In this document: one piece after another, positions 24,608 to 32,296 of the stretch
How the letters are laid out: every line of letters starts with the position of its first letter
How positions within the stretch are numbered: the first letter of the stretch is position 1
Assembly: GCA_029569475.1 (NCBI GenBank)
Contig: JAKQSZ010000028.1
Span: 1-32,296, forward strand
Reading direction: 5' to 3'
Length of the DNA stretch: 32,296 nucleotides
Source: Candidatus Eiseniibacteriota bacterium
GTDB lineage: Bacteria > Eisenbacteria > RBG-16-71-46 > CAIMUX01
Notes under the pieces: model-generated
What the model was told of the DNA's origin: nothing
What the model saw: only the letters and a program-made list of their open reading frames with translations
Databases searched by the model: none
Translations under genes and position numbers: made by a program

Positions 24608-25558
24608 ATGGGCTGGGAGTACAGCGAGAAGACCAAGCAGATCTTCCTGGACGCCGTGCAGGGCAAGGCAGGCACCCACCTGGGAGAGATCGAGGATCCG
24701 GACGGTATCGGCGAGCACGGATCGATCGCCTGCGGCGACGCTCTGCGTTTCACGTTTCGCGTCCGCCGCCATCCGCAGGATCCCCTGAAGGACGTGATCA
24801 CGGAAGCTCGCTACCTGACCTTCGGCTGCACCTCGGCCATCGCTTCCTCCGAGGCGCTCTGCGCCCTGATCGAAGGCGCCGGATACACCCCGATCGAAGC
24901 GCTCACGATCAAGAACAGCGACATCGTCAACTATCTGGAGGGCCTTCCCGAGCAGAAGATCCACTGCTCGGTGATGGGCGCGGAAGCTCTCGAGGCCGCG
25001 GTCTTCAACTGGGCGCAGAAGCGCGGCGTGGACCTGAAGGAACTCGGCCTCGATCTTCACCAGGAAGACCAGGAAGAGGGACGCATCGTCTGTCAGTGCT
25101 TCTCGCTTTCAGAGCCCTACATCGCCCGCAAGATCCGCGAGCTGGGTTTGAAGACGATCCCCGAGATCACCGGCGCGATCAAGGCGGGCGGCGCCTGCAT
25201 GTCCTGCCACCATGCCCCCGGCGGACTGCAGGACCTTCTCGACGCCGCCTGGGGACGGCAGCCGACCCGCGTGCTGGAACGTCCGACCGACCCGCAACCG
25301 GCCGAGACGCCCGCCCCGGCACTCTCCCCCTTCCAGTTCATGAAGGCGGTCGAGCGTTGCCTGGACGATTACATCCGGCCGCAGCTGATGCGCGACGGCG
25401 GCGACGTCGAACTGGTCGACATCAAGGACGCCCTGGTCTATCTGCGCCTCTCCGGAGCCTGTGCCGGCTGCGCGGGAGCCGGGCAGACCATGAAGCTCAT
25501 GATCGAGCGGACCCTCAAGGAGAACGTCGACCAGCGCATCCGCGTCATCGAGGCTTGA
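24608..25558 (+). CDS. nifU: Full-length NifU-type Fe-S cluster scaffold
   Basis: Scaffold on which Fe-S clusters are built from sulfur supplied by the neighbouring desulfurase. 316 residues in three modules. The IscU-like N-terminus has cysteines C42 (IACGDALRF), C74 (FGCTSAIASS) and C120 (KIHCSVMG). The central BFD-like [2Fe-2S] module has C162-x-C164 and C197-x2-C200 (GGACMSCHH). A Pro-rich linker leads to a Nfu domain with C285-x2-C288 (SGACAGCAG). ATG 24608 has GGGAGGGG just upstream, and a TAGAAT -10-like hexamer lies at 24574-24579. Full-length NifU also occurs in non-diazotrophs, and no nitrogenase gene is in view, so a housekeeping role is likely. Confidence 0.95.
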   Translation: MGWEYSEKTKQIFLDAVQGKAGTHLGEIEDPDGIGEHGSIACGDALRFTFRVRRHPQDPLKDVITEARYLTFGCTSAIASSEALCALIEGAGYTPIEALTIKNSDIVNYLEGLPEQKIHCSVMGAEALEAAVFNWAQKRGVDLKELGLDLHQEDQEEGRIVCQCFSLSEPYIARKIRELGLKTIPEITGAIKAGGACMSCHHAPGGLQDLLDAAWGRQPTRVLERPTDPQPAETPAPALSPFQFMKAVERCLDDYIRPQLMRDGGDVELVDIKDALVYLRLSGACAGCAGAGQTMKLMIERTLKENVDQRIRVIEA

Positions 25559-25620
25559 CGCCCACGGCCGCGGGCCTCGTGCGGGAGGAGCGGGCGGAGG
25601 ACGGCACCGGGAGGCAGGAC

Positions 25621-26847
25621 GTGATCTACCTGGACAACAACGCGACGACCGCGCTGGCCCCTGAGGTCCTCGAGGCCATGCAGCCGTATCTGACCACGGA
25701 GTTCTTCAACCCGAGTTCGGCCTACGAGCGCGCTCAACCGGCGGCCCGGGCGATCCGGGAAGCGCGCCAGGAGATTGCCGGCTTTCTCGGCGCGGCCGAT
25801 CCGAGCGAGATCCTCTTCACCTCCTGCGCCACCGAGAGCATCAACGCCGCGGTCATCGGCGCCGCCCGGGCCAACACCGGCCGCCGGCGCATCATCACCA
25901 CCTCGGTGGAACACCCCGCGGTCTACGAGCTCTGCCGCGACCTGGCCCGCGACGGCTACGACGTGGTCTTCCTGCCGGTCGATCGCGCGGGACGGCTGGA
26001 TGTCCGCGACCTGATCCGGGCGCTGGACTCCACCACCCTGATGGTGGCGATCATGCACGCCAACAACGAGACCGGGGTCGTGTTCCCGATCGCCGAATTG
26101 TCACGGGTGGTCAAGGAGACCGATCCGAAGATCCTCTTCCTGACCGACGCCACGCAGACCGCGGGCAAGCTCCCGCTCGATCTGAGAGGCGAACTCCGCC
26201 ACGTCGATCTGCTCGCCTTCTCGGGGCACAAGCTGCATGCGCCCAAGGGGATCGGGGTCCTCTACATCCGCCGCGGCACGGCGGTGCGCGCCTACCTGGT
26301 GGGCGGCCATCAGGAGGGAGGACGCCGAGGGGGCACGGAAAACGTCGCCTTCATCGCCGGGCTCGGCGCGGCCTGCGCCCTGGCGCGGCAGGCGCACGCG
26401 ACCGACGGGACGCGGATACGGGATCTGCGCGACCAGCTCCAGAGCGGGCTTATGTCCCGCATTCCTTGCCTTGAGGTCAATGGGGGCGAAGCGACCCGGC
26501 TGGACAACACCCTGAACATCTCCGCCCACTTCATCGAGGGAGAAGGCATCCTCTACCGGCTGAGCGAGTACGACATCTGCGCCAGCAGCGGGTCGGCCTG
26601 CACCTCCGGATCGCTCGAGCCCTCCCACGTTCTGCGGGCCATGCGAGTACCCTTCACCGCGGTGCACGGCTCGATCCGCTTCAGCTTCAGCCGCTACAAC
26701 CAGGAGGAGGACGTGACACGCGTCCTCGAGGTCTTTCCGGAGATCGTGGCGAGCTTGCGGCGCATCTCGCCCTACTGGGACGCTTCAGGCAATCGACCTC
26801 GTCCCGAGGCTGAGGCCATGATGACAGCTCCGCCCGGGCCGCGCTGA
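25621..26847 (+). CDS. nifS: Cysteine desulfurase, NifS/IscS family
   Basis: PLP enzyme that takes sulfur from cysteine as an enzyme persulfide and passes it to NifU. 408 residues from GTG 25621, preceded by GGGAGG at six bases. It begins IYLDNNATT, with the PLP-stacking His98 (SVEHPAV), HANNETG (146-152), DATQTAGK, the PLP lysine K204 in FSGHKLHAPKG, GGHQEGGRRGGTEN, and the catalytic loop SSGSACTSG with Cys327. The C-terminal 25 residues are an unremarkable tail. It lies 62 bp after nifU, so the two form an operon. NifS and IscS cannot be separated by eye, but the pairing with full-length NifU favours NifS. Confidence 0.95.
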   Translation: MIYLDNNATTALAPEVLEAMQPYLTTEFFNPSSAYERAQPAARAIREARQEIAGFLGAADPSEILFTSCATESINAAVIGAARANTGRRRIITTSVEHPAVYELCRDLARDGYDVVFLPVDRAGRLDVRDLIRALDSTTLMVAIMHANNETGVVFPIAELSRVVKETDPKILFLTDATQTAGKLPLDLRGELRHVDLLAFSGHKLHAPKGIGVLYIRRGTAVRAYLVGGHQEGGRRGGTENVAFIAGLGAACALARQAHATDGTRIRDLRDQLQSGLMSRIPCLEVNGGEATRLDNTLNISAHFIEGEGILYRLSEYDICASSGSACTSGSLEPSHVLRAMRVPFTAVHGSIRFSFSRYNQEEDVTRVLEVFPEIVASLRRISPYWDASGNRPRPEAEAMMTAPPGPR

Positions 26848-26982
26848 ACCTGCGCCGAGCCGCTCTCGACCCTTGCGCGGCCTTCTGGACGTTGAACGAG
26901 CTCATCCGCGTCACGGCTGAGGGAGACATCGCGGCCGGTCCGTTCCGCAATGCGTTTGCTGCCGTCCGCGGCGGTTCGGCAG

Positions 26983-27903
26983 CTAGGGTACCGATCGCGC
27001 ATCTCTTGATGACCCTGACCCGGCGTTCGCCCAGCGGCCGAGGTAGCCTCCGAGCTCCGGATTGGCCAAGGCGAAGCCCGAGTGCCAATAGCGAGACGTG
27101 TCCGCATACGAGAAGCGGGCGTCGTGAAATCTGAGCAAGGCGGACCGGCCGTCCCGCAAGGAGATCTCCAGATGGCGCTCTAGGATCATCTCGCCGGAAG
27201 TGGCGGGCGTACTTCGGGTGAGCAACGCAAGAACGCTGTCAGACTCGGAGGCGTTGAGCTGGTGTTCCGTCCGCTCGGTCGACGAGTTCACGATCCTGAC
27301 TGAAATCACATCCTCGCGAAGGAACCGGTACCACAGGCGCCCGTCCACCAGGGCCATGATGGGGCGATCGAAGTCGGGGTCCGACATCCGCCGGACTGCC
27401 TTTCGGACCGCGGACCGAAAGTGACGACTCCCCGACCGGTTCGCGGCCCCCTCCAGCATGGCAGTGGACGCGAAGTCCCGCGCGTCGCCGAGCGCTTCGG
27501 CGGCGGCGATCCTCACACCCTGGTCCAATGTGGTGTCCAGGAAGGCTTCTCTGAGCAGGACCATGGCCTCCTCCGTTCCGATCCTGGACAGCGCGGAGAG
27601 GGCCGCCATCTGGACGTCGTGGTACTCGATGCCCATGGCCGCCTCGAGGACGTCCCTATGCGAGGAGCCGAGAAGTTGGAGTTGTTGGACGGCTGCAAGC
27701 CGGTTGGCGGACCCGAAGACCTTAAGCGCACTCAGCAGGGAATCCGCCTCCAGCAGGCGAGGTTCCGGCGGCGCTGGGATCGGATTGGCCTTGGCTGTTC
27801 GAGGGGCAAACCACGGGTCGGCGAAGGCCAGCCCGGAAACGACCCAGAAAACGAGCACAACGTGGGAAATCAGGAGAACGTGGACTCGCGCGATGCGTGG
27901 CAT
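26983..27903 (-). CDS. Secreted HEAT-repeat-like protein of unknown function
   Basis: 306 residues from ATG 27903, which has a strong RBS (GAGAGGAGG, six-base spacer); the frame upstream is not convincing. The signal peptide is MPRIARVHVLLISHVVLVFW and onward to LAFA, with cleavage before DPWF. Residues about 60-180 contain helical pairs of HEAT/armadillo style: LGSSHRDVLEAAM, VQMAALSALSRIGTEEAMVLLREAF and VRIAAAEALGDARDFAS. The C-terminal 120 residues look beta-rich (DVISVRIVNSSTERTEHQL, LEISLRDGRSALLRFHDARF). I recognise no specific family. HEAT repeats usually bind proteins. It is divergent from the Ycf48-like gene; the 366-bp shared upstream region has no clear promoter by eye. Confidence 0.7.
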   Translation of the reverse strand: MPRIARVHVLLISHVVLVFWVVSGLAFADPWFAPRTAKANPIPAPPEPRLLEADSLLSALKVFGSANRLAAVQQLQLLGSSHRDVLEAAMGIEYHDVQMAALSALSRIGTEEAMVLLREAFLDTTLDQGVRIAAAEALGDARDFASTAMLEGAANRSGSRHFRSAVRKAVRRMSDPDFDRPIMALVDGRLWYRFLREDVISVRIVNSSTERTEHQLNASESDSVLALLTRSTPATSGEMILERHLEISLRDGRSALLRFHDARFSYADTSRYWHSGFALANPELGGYLGRWANAGSGSSRDARSVP

Positions 27904-28269
27904 GGCTGGCCTCCTCTCCGGCGGGGAGTGTATGCCCCCCATCCTCCGCAGAACAACGAGCAGGTGCGACGAACCATCTTCATCCTTTCCGTCCCTGATC
28001 CAAACCGCCCTCAACAGAGACGAGACGACCGGGATGGTTGCTTACCTTCCCCAGGGGTTCGAGACGGGAAGACATGTACGAGATTGGGCGGCACCGCGAC
28101 TATTCGCTCGTGCCACACGGACCGCCCTCCGGCCGTGGTCATTTCAACCGAGACAACAGATCTGCATCAGCGAACGCGGTCGGCTCGGCCTCAGCGGAGC
28201 CACCACGACCATGATCGCGCCATGACTTCCAGGCGCCCATGTCGCTGGCAAGGAAGGGAGACAGACACC

Positions 28270-30591
28270 TTGAGCTACCGTCATCGTCAAGACCGCCCGT
28301 GGGATCACCAACAGACCATTCACTCGTGGATCCGGCGGCTGGACGGCCGGCCCGCCCTCCGCCACGCCGCCCAAACAGCCATCTTGTGCGCCTCACTCGC
28401 CATGGCAGCGGCTGCGCTGTCGGCGCACGCAACCGAGTGGGAGTTCTCGTGGGCCAACCCTCTTCCACAGGGCAACGCGCTCGGCGGGGTCGCCTTCGAG
28501 GACGCATCGACCGGCTACGCCGTGGGCGATCGCGGGGCGGTCATCAAGAGCACCGACGGCGGCCTCATCTGGGAGCACATCTCGCTCTTTCCGGCCCTGT
28601 CCGCCGACTTGAAGGACGTTCTGGTGCTGTCACCCGGGTCCCTTCTGGCGGTCGGGTCCTCTCCCGGCATCTTCCGATCCGACGATGGCGGGCAGACCTG
28701 GGCGCCGGTGCCGAACCCTTCGACCGCCACGCTGCAGGATATCGAGGTCCTGCAGGGCGCGACTTTGAGCGTCGTGGGAGCCTCCGGCCAGGTGCTGCGC
28801 TCCACCGATTCCGGGTCAACCTGGACCCTCCTGGGCACGGCCCCGATGGATCTCCAGGAACAGCACTGGATCTCCCCCTCCCGCGGCTACGTCCTCGGCA
28901 TCGGGAGTGTTCGCCAGACCACCGACTCCGGCCAGACCTGGACGGCTGTTCCGGGCGTCACGGACTCCGGCTCGGCCTTCAACGAGATGTGGTTCACCGA
29001 CGCGCAGCACGGGTACATGTTCGACGACTTCCATCTGTACAAGACAACCAACGGCGGGGCGAGTTGGACAGGCGACTTCATCTTCGGCCAGTTCCTCTAT
29101 TGCGCCAACGTCATCGTCCTGGGTCCGCTGCACTTCATCGCCGTCAGCAACCTGGAGGGTGCGGTGGTCGCCGAGACCACCGACGGCGGCTCCAACTGGG
29201 ACCTCCGGTTGTTGTCTGGCGCGGACGGCTTCCTCGACCTCGAACGTCTGCCCGATGGGGCGATGATCACCGCCAGCAACGGCGGCGACGTCTTCCGATC
29301 CACCGACGACGGCCAGACCTGGACTCTGCGCACCGGTGACCAACCCCCGCGCAACTACGTCGGCGCGATCGGCCTCTCCCCCGCCGGTCTCGGCGCGGCG
29401 GGGACCTCAGGGACTCCGGGGCTTCGCTGGTACCAGACCACCGACCATGGCGCCACGTGGCAGCCGAACCAGGCCGGTCCGGAGATCGCCTTCACCTCCG
29501 ACATCCGTTACTGGGATGGTGCCAACGGGATCGCGGCCGGCGACTATCTGCGCATGTGGCGCACCACCGACGGGGGCGCGCAGTGGACGGACATCGCCCT
29601 GCCGAACCCGCCGCAGAACGGAGCGGCGTGGGATCTCTCCTTGCCGGAAGCAGGAATCGGCTTCGCCGCGGTCTCCGGTCAGACGCAATCGACCGTATAC
29701 CGCACGACGGATTCCGGCTCTTCGTGGCATCAACGCGGAACAGGCCTTCCCGGTGGCGGCTATCTGGTCGGCATCTCCTTCGTGACCGGCCAGACCGGTT
29801 ACGTCACCGGATTCAGCACGGGGGCGGCTTTCCTGTACAAGACGACCAACGCCGGGGCCTCATGGACCGTGGTGCCGACGGCGGGCTTCCCGTCGCGGCC
29901 GAACGACCTGCTGTTCCTCGACGCTCAAGTCGGCTTCGCCACCGCCTGGCAGGCCGAGTCCGGGATCTTTCGCACGACGAACGGCGGCAGCACCTGGACC
30001 CGGGTTTCCACCCAGGCAGCCAACGAGATCGCCTTCGATGACGCCCTGCTGGGCTGCGCATCGGAGGAAACGTTCTGGACGCATGGTCGAGTCCAGGTGA
30101 CCGAGGACGGCGGCCTCAGTTGGAACTCGGTCGACCTCCCCTCCACCGGCGGCGGCTCGTGCGTCGCGGCGGTGGAAGGAGGATTCGTGGTGGGCGGCAC
30201 CAACGGGACGATCGTGCGCATGCTGCGCGCGGGAGGGACCTCCTCCGCGCCGCAACCGGGCGGCGCCGGCCCCGGTCGCAGCCCGGATCGCGGATGGGCC
30301 GAGTTCGAGAAGGGCGAGGCCTCGCATCTGCGAGTCGAGCGGCCGGTCGCGGCCGAGGTCGAGGTCAGTTTCATCCTTCGCGAGACCGGACATGTTGACC
30401 TGGCGGTCTTCGACGTGCGCGGCAGCCGCGTCGCGTCGCTCGTGCGCGGCACGATCGAGGGTGAGAAGACAGTAACCGCGAAGTGGACCGGCACGATGGA
30501 CCGGGGGGGCACGGCGCCCTCTGGTGTCTACTTCGTGCGCTTGTCCGCCGGCAGCGAGGGACGGGCCCGCAAGGTCGTTTTGGCGCGATAA
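28270..30591 (+). CDS. Secreted Ycf48/BNR-like beta-propeller protein with FlgD-like C-terminus
   Basis: About 773 residues. A signal-type segment (TAILCASLAMAAAALSAHA, cleavage before TEW) is followed by many copies of a blade motif of the type GxVxxSTDGGxxW: AVIKSTDGGLIWEH, IFRSDDGGQTWAP, VLRSTDSGSTWTL, VYRTTDSGSSWHQ, IFRTTNGGSTWTR and others. This is the Asp-box / Ycf48 pattern that folds into a propeller. The last 85 residues (VEVSFILRETGHVDLAVFDV, GSRVASLV, SGVYFVRLSAG) match a FlgD/T9SS-type C-terminal domain. Despite the name, a photosystem role is not implied; such exported proteins are usually unassigned surface proteins. TTG 28270 is chosen for the upstream GGAAGGGAG; ATG 28222 is the main alternative. 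Confidence 0.82.
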   Translation: MSYRHRQDRPWDHQQTIHSWIRRLDGRPALRHAAQTAILCASLAMAAAALSAHATEWEFSWANPLPQGNALGGVAFEDASTGYAVGDRGAVIKSTDGGLIWEHISLFPALSADLKDVLVLSPGSLLAVGSSPGIFRSDDGGQTWAPVPNPSTATLQDIEVLQGATLSVVGASGQVLRSTDSGSTWTLLGTAPMDLQEQHWISPSRGYVLGIGSVRQTTDSGQTWTAVPGVTDSGSAFNEMWFTDAQHGYMFDDFHLYKTTNGGASWTGDFIFGQFLYCANVIVLGPLHFIAVSNLEGAVVAETTDGGSNWDLRLLSGADGFLDLERLPDGAMITASNGGDVFRSTDDGQTWTLRTGDQPPRNYVGAIGLSPAGLGAAGTSGTPGLRWYQTTDHGATWQPNQAGPEIAFTSDIRYWDGANGIAAGDYLRMWRTTDGGAQWTDIALPNPPQNGAAWDLSLPEAGIGFAAVSGQTQSTVYRTTDSGSSWHQRGTGLPGGGYLVGISFVTGQTGYVTGFSTGAAFLYKTTNAGASWTVVPTAGFPSRPNDLLFLDAQVGFATAWQAESGIFRTTNGGSTWTRVSTQAANEIAFDDALLGCASEETFWTHGRVQVTEDGGLSWNSVDLPSTGGGSCVAAVEGGFVVGGTNGTIVRMLRAGGTSSAPQPGGAGPGRSPDRGWAEFEKGEASHLRVERPVAAEVEVSFILRETGHVDLAVFDVRGSRVASLVRGTIEGEKTVTAKWTGTMDRGGTAPSGVYFVRLSAGSEGRARKVVLAR

Positions 30592-30632
30592 GGCAATGTG
30601 TCCTTCCACCTTCGCTTGAGAGGGTGGGCCAC

Positions 30633-30960
30633 GGATCCTCCAGGAGCCTGGGATCCTGGGATCCTGGGATGCTGAGATCCTTGAGTCCCGGGGAATCCCG
30701 GGGATTCCTGCAGGACCCTGGGATCCTGAGATCCTGGGGGATCCTGGGATTCCAGGGGATCCAGGGGATCCAGGGGATCCCAGGGGATCCAGGGGATCCC
30801 AGGGGATCCTGGGGATCCTGGGGATCCTGGGGATCCTGGGGATCCTGGGGACCCAGGGGATCCTGGGGATCCTGGGGGCCCAGGGGATCCTGGGGACCCA
30901 GGGGGGATCCTGGACCCCAGTGGATCCTGGGGACCCAGGGGCATCTGGGAATCCTGGGGC
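30633..30960. repeat. GGATCC-centred minisatellite, mostly 9-bp units
   Basis: About 20 GGATCC hexamers in 330 bp. The core (about 30741-30850) shows GGGGATCCA units on the left and GGGGATCCT units on the right. The right side includes five uninterrupted 9-bp copies. It begins 42 bp after the Ycf48-like gene. All frames on both strands read simple triplet-like peptides, including GSP collagen-like on the minus strand, as expected from a 9-bp period. I treat it as non-coding. Confidence 0.9.
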
Positions 30961-31174
30961 ATGCTGTCGGTGATTGTTCCGATCCGTTGTTTGAGCGATC
31001 AAAGTCCCCAGCGTGTTCGTGACCCGCTTCTCGAGGTTGGAGGGCGAACGATTGGTTGGGACGTGCCTGTCTGCGCGAGAGCGGCCAACCCGAAGCGTCA
31101 GTCGCAGGACAAACGATCGGCCCGAAAACTATGGGCGGGCTGGAGGAGACCACGCGGCAGGTGCGGCGAGCTCT

Positions 31175-31260
31175 GAGCGAAGAAAGGGCGGAAGACGAGA
31201 AAACGAAGAAGGTGACGAGGACGAAGAAGAAAAAGAAAAAAACGAAAAAAAAGATGGAAC
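31175..31260. other. Purine-rich, A-rich tract in a GC-rich background
   Basis: Nearly pure A/G on the plus strand, with several runs of five to eight A, in a stretch without a supportable gene (30961-31307). It could be a bent or low-stability element, or simple slippage sequence. It sits just before the partial gene at the right end. Confidence 0.55.
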
Positions 31261-31307
31261 CCGATGAGTGATAATACGTACAATCGTCTGGTTCTCTGGT
31301 GCATCCA

Positions 31308-32296
31308 ATGACTGGGAGAGCATGGAGGTTATCCGAGAAGGAGGCTCCTTCGTTGGTCCACGCGCTCGCGTCCTTGGGCAGTATGATGCCGCTTGGCGAA
31401 TGCGTTCCCGGTGAGCGGGCACGCGTCTATCCCGAACCCGGCGAGGGGATCGCGCGCAGATGGGCAGAGCTTCACGGCGGTGCCGGGGTCGTTCGTGAAA
31501 GCGCCGGCTCAATCTATCGCGCAGGAGCTGCGCACGGCCGGGTCCGTCCACGACCCGCTGTGGCCCCCGACTCACCGGCCCAATCGAGACCGGCGCGGCG
31601 GCCCTGGATCGACAACGAGCTCTTCACCGCCATGCATGCCGTCCGCTACCTGGAGCGCCGCATCCTCCGGGAAGAGGCCCGCCTCCTGAACTGGACCTCC
31701 CACGACCACCGCTACCGCAGTCTCGGCTTCAACGCCTTCGCCGACTTCGCCCGCACGATGCAGATGGCGCCGCGGACCGCGCAGGAGCATGTCCGTCTGC
31801 ATCGATTGCTGGAAGGGCGCCCCCTGGCGGCGGAGGCTTTTCGGGCCGGGGATCTCTCGCTCTACCAGGTGCTGGCCCTTGCCCCGGTCCTGCGTGTGGC
31901 CGACCTGGACGCTGAAGGGGAAGTCGATTGGATCACGGAGGCCCGCGGTTGCACCGTCCAGGGACTCACCCGGAAGGTGCGGGCGGAGGTGAAGCGTCTG
32001 GCGGATCTCGCCGCGGGCGATGCGCAGGAACCCGCCTCGGGCTCTCTCGCCTCCGGCGCCTCTTCCACGAGTGCCCCCGCGGCCTCGTCGTCGATGGGCG
32101 GTCGCCGGTGGGATGTAACCCAGGACGATCGCGATGGCCCGCCGCTGGGACGCACCGTTCGTTTTGAGGCGCCGCCGGTGGCTGTGCTGGCCTGGGATCG
32201 CGCGATGGAGACGGCCAGCAAGGTCCTGGGCTGGGACGCGCCGGTGTACCAGCGGGTCGAGGCGATCCTGGCCGAAGCTTCTCCTCATACCGCCGT
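31308..32296 (+). CDS. Partial protein resembling the N-terminal part of DUF222-like/HNH endonuclease-family proteins, 3' end outside the window
   Basis: The frame is open from ATG 31308 to the window end without a stop. From about 31600 it reads convincingly as protein: WIDNELFTAMHAVRYLERRIL, then LGFNAFADFARTMQMAPRTA, EHVRLHRLLEGRPLAAEAF, GDLSLYQVLALAPVL, TVQGLTRKVRAEVKRLADLA, a Ser/Ala linker, and VRFEAPPVAVLAWDRAMETA. This helical layout (a surveillance-like helix-turn-helix segment, a linker, then the VxFxAP region) matches multicopy bacterial proteins that end in an HNH nuclease domain. That domain would lie beyond 32296, so the nuclease itself is not seen. The first 100 codons look less protein-like, and ATG 31383 or ATG 31632 are possible starts. 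Confidence 0.5.
   Translation, partial: MTGRAWRLSEKEAPSLVHALASLGSMMPLGECVPGERARVYPEPGEGIARRWAELHGGAGVVRESAGSIYRAGAAHGRVRPRPAVAPDSPAQSRPARRPWIDNELFTAMHAVRYLERRILREEARLLNWTSHDHRYRSLGFNAFADFARTMQMAPRTAQEHVRLHRLLEGRPLAAEAFRAGDLSLYQVLALAPVLRVADLDAEGEVDWITEARGCTVQGLTRKVRAEVKRLADLAAGDAQEPASGSLASGASSTSAPAASSSMGGRRWDVTQDDRDGPPLGRTVRFEAPPVAVLAWDRAMETASKVLGWDAPVYQRVEAILAEASPHTA

Noticed and set aside
22073..25060. A 995-codon open frame on the minus strand across the PBP and nifU genes
   Set aside because: Antisense shadow: it covers the PBP and nifU genes, whose catalytic motifs are clear on the plus strand, and its own product shows no recognisable domain.
24608..26847. Nitrogen-fixation locus
   Set aside because: nifU and nifS alone are common general Fe-S genes; no nifHDK or other nif genes are present in the window.
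30528..30962. Collagen-like GSP-repeat ORF on the minus strand, and GSWGSW-type ORF on the plus strand
   Set aside because: A 9-bp DNA repeat forces three-residue periodicity in every frame. There is no RBS, signal peptide or unique domain, and the motif is palindromic DNA.

Overview
The window is GC-rich chromosomal DNA from a bacterium, dense with housekeeping genes. Two secreted proteins (11251-13593 and 28270-30591) end in FlgD/T9SS-like C-terminal beta-domains. This style is common in Candidatus Eisenbacteria, Krumholzibacteriota, Latescibacterota and FCB-group relatives, so an uncultured member of those lineages is my best guess. It rests on gene style only; there is no rRNA here.

Left end (1-2900): the 3' part of a tyrosine recombinase gene stops 23 bp from the 3' end of ssrA (tmRNA, minus strand), which looks like the edge of an element integrated at ssrA. 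A tRNA-Lys gene, ssb and a tRNA-Pro/His/Arg group follow. Middle-left (2900-9000, minus strand): smpB, a degenerate amidase-like secreted protein, a GerMN-domain membrane protein, murI, rph and rdgB. The murI/gerM/rph/rdgB part resembles the Bacillus racE-gerM-rph-ysnA cluster. smpB lies about 7 kb from its partner ssrA.

Centre (9000-14000, plus strand): tRNA-Leu with a good promoter, an orphan radical SAM/SPASM protein, and a secreted CehA/McbA-type PHP metallohydrolase. Then comes a compact intergenic unit (13650-13951) with a promoter-like sequence, an 11-codon ORF behind an exceptionally long Shine-Dalgarno match, two predicted three-way-junction folds each with a GCAA tetraloop hairpin, and a terminator-like tail. 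I see no downstream gene that it could lead, and I regard it as the best candidate for an undescribed RNA element. Minus strand 13959-20509 carries radC, ftsY, nrdR, birA, nadC and uvrB, with a 51-bp diverged copy of the nadC 5' end between nadC and uvrB.

Right part (21100-32296): a large class A penicillin-binding protein, then nifU-nifS for Fe-S cluster assembly, a secreted HEAT-repeat-like protein (minus), a Ycf48/BNR-like secreted repeat protein, a 330-bp GGATCC-centred minisatellite, and the start of an HNH-nuclease-family-like gene that runs off the window.

A recurring theme is short minisatellites of unrelated sequence in spacers and linkers (2551, 4792, 5656, 6451, 10797, 13877, 20656, 30633). 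The GGATCC-type motif of the 30.6-kb array also forms the terminal helix of the 13.8-kb RNA candidate. Long open frames antisense to the real genes are common at this GC content and were discarded.
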